This document shows, in pieces, positions 1 through 5,838 of a stretch of DNA of 7,390 nt. The stretch comes from an uncultured euryarchaeote (GTDB taxonomy: Archaea > Thermoplasmatota > Poseidoniia > Poseidoniales > Poseidoniaceae): assembly GCA_937892665.1 (NCBI GenBank), contig CALBJF010000035.1:1-7390 (forward strand). The letters are read 5' to 3'. Made by a program: the position numbers and the translations under genes. The notes beneath the pieces are model-generated. The model was given only the letters and a program-made list of their open reading frames with translations, was not told the origin of the DNA and did not search any database. How positions within the stretch are numbered: position 1 is the first letter of the stretch; each line of letters starts with the position of its first letter.

Positions 1-252
1 AATTGACTTCGCCCATGCATGGGGGTTGTGAGGGTTTTTTATGATGATTTCGGGCGCCCTAAAAATACAATTTTTGATAGGATAGGGGCTCTGTATTTCC
101 ATCAGGCAATCAAACTGCGTCCACTGAAAGGGAAGTTCGAACGCTCAATAGGTGAGTTGAACATCGGAATTTGTCGCAAGTGCCATACGAATATCATCTC
201 AACAGCATGTCTTGATGGTTATGGCTAGTGCACTACAACTTTCTTCAAACTC

Positions 253-260
253 TATAAATA
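253..260 (+). promoter_or_regulatory. Possible -10 element (TATAAATA) before the operon
   Basis: TATAAATA sits about 22 nt before the first start codon and is the best -10-like sequence in the leader. No good -35 hexamer is found at 16-18 nt spacing; the nearest TTGATG (212-217) is about 35 nt upstream, which is too far. If it is used, the mRNA leader would be very short but would still contain the ribosome binding site at 271-276. The call rests on the hexamer alone. Confidence 0.22.
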
Positions 261-270
261 TTGGAAATCT

Positions 271-276
271 GAGGGG
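271..276 (+). promoter_or_regulatory. Ribosome binding site for the glycosyltransferase gene
   Basis: GAGGGG ends 5 nt before the ATG at 282. It supports this start over the in-frame ATG at 330, which lacks a well-placed Shine-Dalgarno sequence even though conserved glycosyltransferase sequence begins only there. Confidence 0.6.
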
Positions 277-281
277 CAGGG

Positions 282-2627
282 ATGAGTGGCTGGCATGCTC
301 CTAAGTGTGGAGTCGAAAAAACGACTCACATGCCAACGATCGCCGTCATTGTAGCTACATGTGACCGGCCGGAATTACTGAAATCACGTTCCATTCCGTC
401 CATTCTCAACCAATCTCTCGCCCCGGACTTCTTAATCATCGTTGATGACTCAAACACTACAAAAAATCAACGAGAGAACGCAGCCTATGTCAAATCACTT
501 CAAGCCGATGGGACAATAATTTCTCTTCTTCGTAATCGACTGACTCCGGGGGCAAGCGGCGCATGGAATACAGGGATTGATTGGGTTTTCGAACAGACCT
601 TGTCACCGGAAGATACCTTTCTTGCCATTCTTGACGACGATGATTCGTGGGACCCAATGTACCTTGAAAAGTGCATCCAAAAAGTGGCATCTGGACCTTA
701 TGACCTCGTCGCAGCCGACCTATTAAGAATTGAAAAACTAGGAGCCCTACCACTCGAAGGCCCAGGGCCTTCGTCACTAAATGAGAACGACTTTCTTGTT
801 GGCAATCCAGGAGTACAAGCTTCCAATATATTCCTACGTTTGAGCATAATGCTCATGGCGGGTTGCTTTGATGAATCTTTACGCAGCAGCACAGACCGTG
901 ACCTTTGCATCCGGCTAGCCGATCTTTCTATAGTCCGATTCGCACGACTTCCCGAACCACTCGTTTACCACTATGCCGAGCCAGAACGAAACCGTCTCAC
1001 AACCCGGGGGTCGGAAACTAAAATCTCAGGGCTTGATACTTTTTGGAGGAAGTACAATGGGAGGATGACTCCTTTTCAGCGCCAGGCCTTCAGTGAACGG
1101 GCCGTCGAACTCTTTCATTGGCAAGCTCCATCTAAAGCCAGCGCATTTTCTGAGACCCTCCCAATATCTCGCAGTCACGAACTCAGTTCCTACGCAACTC
1201 CATGGAAGGCGCCTGAACCACCTGCTCATGCTCCTTTCCGCATTGTTATCGGTGTAATTACCTCAGAACCAGAAACCGTATGGCCACTCCTAAAGAGCGT
1301 CGCAGTGCTAGGTATCAACGCCAAAGTGATGATTCTGGACAACGGATGCCCTTTGGGCGAACTCGAGCGGGTGACCTCAAAAGCTGGAAGACTCGGACTC
1401 AATGCCTCTGTGTTCGATATACCACGTCAGCAGCGTGACTCTGAGAGTGGACTCTTCGGGGACATGTTCACCAACCGTCCACTCGAGCAAGTGGGTATAG
1501 CACAGGCTCGGACAATGATACAAAGGTATCTCGGGCGGGAAATAACTGGAGACAAAACAGCCGTCGGCTGGTTACTTGACGATGACATGCGTGTTGATTC
1601 ACGTGCCAAAAAATACCTCCGTTGGCTCCCATCTTTGCGCGAAAGTGGGGTCGACATCGTCCTTGGCAGCTACGAAGGCTCTTCACCAAACCCTCCACTC
1701 AACGGTTTGCGCGTGCAACTTGTTGATCTTCTCCACAATATCAGATGGTTGAAAGGACTACCTCCGGAACAATTGTTACCAGACCGATCTGAGGAAAACC
1801 AGCGTGCTCGGCGTGAATATCCTGATTATTATTACGACCTCTCTCGGAAACATACCGCACACCTAGAACAAATACATTGGATCGAACCAAGCAAACCAAG
1901 CGAGACAGTTAAGCAGGCAGAGTCTCGACTTCTCCGCGATGCTAACAGATTGATGGAGGGCGTACCACTTACCAGGCCGCTTTCTGCAAACACCCCAATC
2001 GACCCTCTCCAAGAGGCACGACACTCGGTGAATCGTGGAGGTTGCACCTTCGTGCTCAATCCGAATGCTCTAAACCTCACACCGAATATAATCATTCAAA
2101 TTAATGGGCGCGAAGCAAGACGTTCTGACATGCTTTGGGCAATTGTGAATCGCTATTATCGTAAATTCGTAGTGAAAGCAGTCGGATTTCCCGTTGACCA
2201 TGTCGCTCGAAAATCAACCGCATCTGGTTTTAACCTTGTTAAAGTGCAAGGCGAGATAGTCGGATCCGCTATGTACGCAGGCCTCACTCGTTTTCTTGAT
2301 ACGAACCCCACACACTCCCTTGCTTTTACTGATGGAGAACTCATTGAGGTACAGAATCAATGTGTGGAACAACTTCACGAGCGTCTCAACCGGCTGGAAA
2401 AAAGTTTGTTCAGAATTCGCGGACTATTCGAATCCCTAAAGGTAACTTCCGTAGCACAAGATTTACTTCCGCTGCTGAGCCAGTTAGAACAGTGGTTCAA
2501 CGAAGGTAATTGGAACGCTCTACGAAATGGTGTGACCTCGCATAGCGCATCTGAATTGCGTTTATTCTTGGGCTCGCTACGGAAAGTCTCTGACAACTAT
2601 GCTGCCGCCGATAATGGACTCGTATGA
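282..2627 (+). CDS. Two-domain family 2-like glycosyltransferase with helical C-terminal tail
   Basis: This protein probably transfers one or two sugars from nucleotide-sugar donors in the cytoplasm; no signal peptide or membrane segment is seen. The first GT-A domain (residues about 17-250) has the Rossmann-like start PTIAVIVATCDRPELL, the nucleotide-binding VDDSN (54-58), GASGAWNTG (90-98, the GAS-x-ARN-x-G motif of GT2 enzymes), the metal-binding LDDDD (117-121) and STDRDLCIRL late in the domain. A second GT-A-like domain (about 318-480) repeats the plan: RIVIGVITSEP, ILDNGC (351-356), GIAQAR (405-410) and the acidic WLLDDDMRVD (430-439). Residues 585-650 (RGGCTFVLN, then RRSDMLW) resemble the acceptor-side part of such enzymes. 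The tail (about 690-775) is helical and coiled-coil-like. At 781 aa it is over twice the size of a single GT2. Start 282 has a ribosome binding site; ATG 330 is the alternative. It is the first gene of the block and lies 60 nt before the next. The family is secure; donor and acceptor are unknown. Confidence 0.85.
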   Translation: MSGWHAPKCGVEKTTHMPTIAVIVATCDRPELLKSRSIPSILNQSLAPDFLIIVDDSNTTKNQRENAAYVKSLQADGTIISLLRNRLTPGASGAWNTGIDWVFEQTLSPEDTFLAILDDDDSWDPMYLEKCIQKVASGPYDLVAADLLRIEKLGALPLEGPGPSSLNENDFLVGNPGVQASNIFLRLSIMLMAGCFDESLRSSTDRDLCIRLADLSIVRFARLPEPLVYHYAEPERNRLTTRGSETKISGLDTFWRKYNGRMTPFQRQAFSERAVELFHWQAPSKASAFSETLPISRSHELSSYATPWKAPEPPAHAPFRIVIGVITSEPETVWPLLKSVAVLGINAKVMILDNGCPLGELERVTSKAGRLGLNASVFDIPRQQRDSESGLFGDMFTNRPLEQVGIAQARTMIQRYLGREITGDKTAVGWLLDDDMRVDSRAKKYLRWLPSLRESGVDIVLGSYEGSSPNPPLNGLRVQLVDLLHNIRWLKGLPPEQLLPDRSEENQRARREYPDYYYDLSRKHTAHLEQIHWIEPSKPSETVKQAESRLLRDANRLMEGVPLTRPLSANTPIDPLQEARHSVNRGGCTFVLNPNALNLTPNIIIQINGREARRSDMLWAIVNRYYRKFVVKAVGFPVDHVARKSTASGFNLVKVQGEIVGSAMYAGLTRFLDTNPTHSLAFTDGELIEVQNQCVEQLHERLNRLEKSLFRIRGLFESLKVTSVAQDLLPLLSQLEQWFNEGNWNALRNGVTSHSASELRLFLGSLRKVSDNYAAADNGLV
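306..330 (+). repeat. Hairpin with A6 loop in the first codons of the glycosyltransferase gene
   Basis: GAGTCG (310-315), AAAAAA (316-321) and CGACTC (322-327) form a perfect 6-bp stem. TGT/ACA (306-308 with 328-330) extends it past one bulged G at 309. It lies in codons 9-17 if translation starts at 282, or just before and touching the ATG if it starts at 330. It could affect initiation, or the A6 run could cause slippage; chance is also possible. Confidence 0.45.
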
Positions 2628-2687
2628 GATTTCGTCGGCCGCACCCTTAAGTGAGAGGCTCTCAACATTTACGTTCGGGGCCTTACT

Positions 2688-3722
2688 ATGAACTCTGTCC
2701 GTAACTGGTGTACTCTACCGACTCCTATGGGAGTCTTTCGAATGTATGACGCAGGTGACGAGAATGTACGGATCATCACAATGGGAGATCTCGATCACCA
2801 AGGCGATAATCCACTGCTACGAATTCATTCGTCTTGTCTTGCCTCTGAAGTCTTTGCCGCCCAAGATTGCGACTGCGCTGACCAACTCCGGGAATCTATG
2901 AAATTCATCGCTACTGAGGGAAATGGGATCATCATTCATCTTCACCAAGAGGGACGTGGACAAGGTCTGTCCGAGAAAATTCGCGCCGTACGCCTCATGG
3001 AATCAGATTCCCTAGACACCGTCCAATCATTCGAGCACCTAGGATTGGAACAAGACATCCGAACCTACGAATCAGCGGTCAAGTGGCTGAAATCACTTGA
3101 TATAACTGCTGTACGTCTTATATCGAACAACCCTCGAAAGCGTCATTATCTTGAGATCAACAACATCAGTGTATCGAGCGTTAACACTCACCCCAATGTA
3201 CGTCCAGAGAATAAGGACTACCTCTACACCAAGATGCACAAACTAGGCCACCTCCTCCCACTCGATGAGCAACAAAAAAAGAACGCCGAGATTCCATTCT
3301 ATCACTCAGACCAACCCGGTGGATACCTTTCCAATTTCTCTCTCCATAGCGTCTTTCTCAGAGGTATGAGTTGGAGGACCGTCGAACATTATTACCAGGC
3401 GCAGAAGTTCTCCGATAACAATCTCCAACAAAGAATTCGGCTGTCAGCAACACCAACTCTTGCTAAATCAATCGCCAAAGTACATCAATCAGAGCGAATA
3501 TCTGATTGGGAGTCTCAAAAGGAAAGTGTGATGCTTGCAGCGCTACGCGCTAAATTTCTTCAGCACCCCGAATTAGGGGACCTCTTGAAAGATACAGGCG
3601 CTCGCCGTCTCGTCGAACTTACAGATAATGACGATTATTGGGGCGAAACAAATGATGGAAGCGGCCTCAACCGTCTCGGCGTATTGCTGATGAAAGTCCG
3701 CTCCGAACTACAAGTTCAGTAG
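2688..3722 (+). CDS. ribA: GTP cyclohydrolase II-NADAR (YbiA-type N-glycosidase) fusion protein
   Basis: Residues 1-191 match GTP cyclohydrolase II, which opens the imidazole ring of GTP. The features are LPTPMG, the zinc cysteines C50, C61 and C63 (HSSC...QDCDC), HQEGRGQGL (86-94), the D123/R125 pair matching E. coli D126/R128, SNNPRK (146-151) and a KMHKLGHLL end. The catalytic Tyr (E. coli Y105, in RAYAL) is replaced by V101 (RAVRL). After a linker of about 10 residues, residues 202-342 are a full NADAR domain: YLSNFS, TVEHYYQAQKF (231-241), DW (273-274), LVELTDNDDYWGE and LGVLLMKVR. YbiA/COG3236 members cleave the N-glycosidic bond of the first riboflavin intermediates, so the fusion would open GTP and then release the base from ribose phosphate. 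RibA-NADAR fusions are known in other bacteria. The start fits E. coli RibA; its ribosome site is weak (CGGGG, 2676-2680). Being fused to a base-releasing domain and set among sugar genes, it is probably not the housekeeping riboflavin enzyme. The symbol marks the family only. Confidence 0.93.
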   Translation: MNSVRNWCTLPTPMGVFRMYDAGDENVRIITMGDLDHQGDNPLLRIHSSCLASEVFAAQDCDCADQLRESMKFIATEGNGIIIHLHQEGRGQGLSEKIRAVRLMESDSLDTVQSFEHLGLEQDIRTYESAVKWLKSLDITAVRLISNNPRKRHYLEINNISVSSVNTHPNVRPENKDYLYTKMHKLGHLLPLDEQQKKNAEIPFYHSDQPGGYLSNFSLHSVFLRGMSWRTVEHYYQAQKFSDNNLQQRIRLSATPTLAKSIAKVHQSERISDWESQKESVMLAALRAKFLQHPELGDLLKDTGARRLVELTDNDDYWGETNDGSGLNRLGVLLMKVRSELQVQ

Positions 3723-3730
3723 GTATCAGA

Positions 3731-5164
3731 ATGTGCGGAATCCTCTTCATGACAGGACCTGACGCTGAGCAGCAAGTCCGGATACTTCTTCCGCGCCTTG
3801 CACACCGTGGCCCAGATGATAGGCAAATCAGGGTAACTCAAGCAGGGGCTCTGGGTTTCGTTCGTCTTGCGATTAATGGTGATCTTGAATCTGGCGCTCA
3901 GCCATACAATTGCGGTCCTCTGGTAGGGGCATTTAACGGCGAAATATACAACCAACACGATCTGATAGCAACATATGGCCTCTCACAAATATCATGCGAT
4001 ACCCATGTCGTCCTGCCGTTGCTGCAAAGACTTCAACATGAGGTACTCGATGCTCTTGATGGTTTCTATTCCGGCGTAATTTTAAATGAAATTACGGGCG
4101 AGATATTGTGCATGAGAGACCACTTAGGCAAGAAGCCACTCTTTGTCGGTCGTTCGGGGCCACGGGTATTTATCACAAGCGAACTGAAGGCTCTGAAACA
4201 CGTCGACCATTTCACTACAATCCCACTTGGTCTTTCTTCTGTTGATCCTCAAACTGGCGAAATTAAAGTTCTCGCGGAGCACTCTGCCGTCGAAATTGAT
4301 GATCACCTCTCTAATATATTCCGTGAGGCTGTAATCAAACGACTACCTGCCCCAGAACAACCCGTTGGTGTATTTCTCAGTGGTGGGCTTGACAGTTCCC
4401 TCGTCGCTGCTGTTGTTTCGGAACATCGACCAGACGCGACCTACTTCACACTCGGCAGCTCAGATGACAGAAAGGCAGTAAAGACTGTTGTTCAGGCTCT
4501 CAAGCTCCGTGATGTTCGTGAGGTGCGCCTCCCTTCCATCGATGAGATCCCCTCTCTGATTCGACATGTCATCTGGGCTACAGAGAGTTTTAATCCGTCA
4601 ATAATTAGCAATGGCTTAGGAACCTTCGTCCTCTCAGAGGCCGTCCGTGAGGCGGGTATCAAGGTCGTTCTTGGCGGCGAGGGCGCTGACGAATTCTTTG
4701 GAGGATACCATTACTTCTCGAGCCAGAATTCCATGTGGAAGGAAATCCGGGATCAACTTATTCAAGACATGCCGAATACAGAATTACGAAGACTGGACCT
4801 AGCGTCAATGGCCCACAGCATAGAGGTGCGTTGCCCCTTCCTCGACCGCCGGCTCCGCGCACTTTCAGACACTCTCGCCTTCGAACAAATGTACGATGGT
4901 TCGGATAACAAGGTTCTCCTCCGTCAAATGTTCGCTGGCGTTCTCCCGAATGACATTCTTTGGCGCCGAAAGACATCACTGGATGTGGGGAGTGGTATTC
5001 GTAGTTTAGTCACCCATCATCTCCGCCGTGATGGACTCACTGAGCGAGAAGCCCTTCGTGGAGTTTGGGCTGGGCTTTTTTCATTTGATTCAGAAGCCCC
5101 TTACTTTTCGTCATATCCGGTGTTTGACGTTGCAATTGACCTGCGCGGGGAGGTGCATCGATGA
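3731..5164 (+). CDS. asnB: Asparagine synthetase B-type glutamine amidotransferase
   Basis: A class II glutaminase domain (1 to about 190) starts with the Cys2 nucleophile (MCGI) and has HRGPDD, R45 (GFVRLAING), FNGEIYN with N69 and E71, and D90 (CDTHVV), so ammonia release from glutamine should work. The synthetase domain (about 190-477) has the pyrophosphate loop SGGLDSS (217-223), LGGEGADEFFGGY (314-326), SIEVRCPFLDRRL (363-375) and WRRK with K414, matching the essential Lys of E. coli AsnB. The substrate is adenylylated with ATP and amidated. At 477 aa it is shorter than E. coli AsnB (554), mainly at the C terminus. The segment before the GEG motif, IRAS in E. coli AsnB, reads IISNG here, so the acceptor may not be aspartate. 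AsnB homologues in polysaccharide clusters (WbpS, WbtH) are associated with uronic acid amidation, which fits the neighbouring epimerase. The gene starts 8 nt after the previous stop, with an AGG ribosome site overlapping that stop, and overlaps the next gene by 4 nt (ATGA). The symbol marks the family, not proven asparagine synthesis. Confidence 0.9.
   Translation: MCGILFMTGPDAEQQVRILLPRLAHRGPDDRQIRVTQAGALGFVRLAINGDLESGAQPYNCGPLVGAFNGEIYNQHDLIATYGLSQISCDTHVVLPLLQRLQHEVLDALDGFYSGVILNEITGEILCMRDHLGKKPLFVGRSGPRVFITSELKALKHVDHFTTIPLGLSSVDPQTGEIKVLAEHSAVEIDDHLSNIFREAVIKRLPAPEQPVGVFLSGGLDSSLVAAVVSEHRPDATYFTLGSSDDRKAVKTVVQALKLRDVREVRLPSIDEIPSLIRHVIWATESFNPSIISNGLGTFVLSEAVREAGIKVVLGGEGADEFFGGYHYFSSQNSMWKEIRDQLIQDMPNTELRRLDLASMAHSIEVRCPFLDRRLRALSDTLAFEQMYDGSDNKVLLRQMFAGVLPNDILWRRKTSLDVGSGIRSLVTHHLRRDGLTEREALRGVWAGLFSFDSEAPYFSSYPVFDVAIDLRGEVHR
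5147..5153 (+). promoter_or_regulatory. Strong ribosome binding site for the NAT-like gene
   Basis: GGGGAGG ends 7 nt before the ATG at 5161. It lies inside the last codons of the AsnB-like gene. It is the strongest Shine-Dalgarno site of the operon and favours ATG 5161 over the in-frame ATG at 5170. Confidence 0.8.
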
Positions 5165-5838
5165 CTGGAATGAATGAAGTTCTGGCCCTAATGGAACGGG
5201 CGTTTAGAGATGAGCCATTCCATAATCTAAACATGTTGTATGGCGATGCAGTTGGGAGCCAGGTACCGGGCGGTACATGCTCCGACAAGGCCCTTTCATT
5301 CGTGCTCGCAGCACGAGATGCCGAACTCAATGCTACATTGTGTACCGCATTCATAGGCGGAGACGAAATCCACAGACTTGCTCGTTTGATTATCGATGGG
5401 CGAGTTTACTTCGCAGACGTTGGAAATGGTTGGCCGTCGCTTCTCCCCTATCCAGCAGATGAAGCAATCAAGTACGAACGCTTCGGGATGACTTTTCGTA
5501 CGCAAGTCCATGACGACCGCCTTAGGGTGTTCCATCGGAAGGATGGAAAAGAATACCTCCAGATGGAAATTATGCTTGCTTTGCGCCCAGAGGGGGAAAT
5601 CATCGCCGAAATCAAGAACCGGTTCAATTCGGGAATCATCTATCCATTCCAAAATCGGATGCGATTCTCAGCAATTGTTGACGACCAGTTCCGATTCCTC
5701 CGAGATAACAAGTTGGTCATTTATGGGGAATCGGGACTGCAAAGAACCATCCTGGTTTCTGAACTCGATTTAGAAAAATCAATTCACCGATACTTTAGAC
5801 AGGCCGTTGACTTCTCACCGACCATGGAGGGAAAATGA
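5161..5838 (+). CDS. Arylamine N-acetyltransferase (NAT)-like acyltransferase
   Basis: The family moves an acyl group from acyl-CoA, or in amide-synthase members from a carrier-bound thioester, through a Cys thioester to an aromatic amine or hydrazine. The triad is visible: C40 in VPGGTCSDK (the RGGxC motif, with Pro for Arg), H71 in EIHRLARL and D86 in YFADVGNGWPSLLPY. The 15-residue His-Asp spacing equals that of classical NATs. PFHNLNMLYG (19-28) matches the PFENL motif. YPFQNRMRFS and a late RTILVSELDLEKSIHRYF fit the third domain. At 225 aa it is shorter than the usual 260-280; the missing part is mainly the N-terminal helices before PFxNL and some residues between Cys and His. It is soluble, with no signal peptide. 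It overlaps its neighbours by 4 nt on each side, so co-translation is likely. Next to a GTP cyclohydrolase II whose family product is a 5-aminopyrimidine, acylating that amine is a reasonable inference. Family fairly sure; substrate unknown. Confidence 0.82.
   Translation: MTGMNEVLALMERAFRDEPFHNLNMLYGDAVGSQVPGGTCSDKALSFVLAARDAELNATLCTAFIGGDEIHRLARLIIDGRVYFADVGNGWPSLLPYPADEAIKYERFGMTFRTQVHDDRLRVFHRKDGKEYLQMEIMLALRPEGEIIAEIKNRFNSGIIYPFQNRMRFSAIVDDQFRFLRDNKLVIYGESGLQRTILVSELDLEKSIHRYFRQAVDFSPTMEGK
5826..5830 (+). promoter_or_regulatory. Ribosome binding site before the epimerase gene
   Basis: GGAGG lies 4 nt before ATG 5835 and 7 nt before the second ATG at 5838. The longer spacing favours 5838 (MSEKILVTG) as the true start, giving a TGATG overlap of 1 nt with the NAT-like gene. 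Confidence 0.6.

Larger units (their letters stand above)
1..281. other. Upstream region without a convincing gene
   Basis: No recognisable gene lies here. An open frame (19-228, 69 codons) has no Shine-Dalgarno sequence before its ATG and no family resemblance that I can name; a CxxC pair near its end is its only visible feature. The stretch carries three short symmetric elements: the perfect palindrome CCCATGCATGGG at 12-23, GGGCGCCC at 52-59, and AAAAAT-ACA-ATTTTT at 61-75. They could be operator or terminator remnants, but none forms a convincing intrinsic terminator. The operon's promoter and leader should lie in the last part of this region. Confidence 0.5.

Noticed and set aside
19..228. 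69-codon open frame upstream
   Set aside because: No ribosome binding site, no recognisable domain and composition like the surrounding DNA, so not listed as a gene.
253..282. Archaeal TATA box with leaderless start
   Set aside because: TATAAATA lies about 26 nt before the ATG, as in archaeal leaderless genes, but the GAGGGG site and the Shine-Dalgarno sites and overlaps elsewhere fit bacteria better, as do the protein families.
2653..2663. GAGAGGCTCTC between the first two genes as a terminator
   Set aside because: The arms leave a one-base loop and no T-run follows, so it cannot act as an intrinsic terminator.
2628..2687. FMN riboswitch before the GTP cyclohydrolase II gene
   Set aside because: The gap is only 60 nt, too short for an RFN element, and none of its conserved helices is visible.
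2688..3274. Housekeeping riboflavin biosynthesis gene
   Set aside because: No ribD, ribE or ribH is present, the domain is fused to NADAR, and the catalytic Tyr is replaced by Val.
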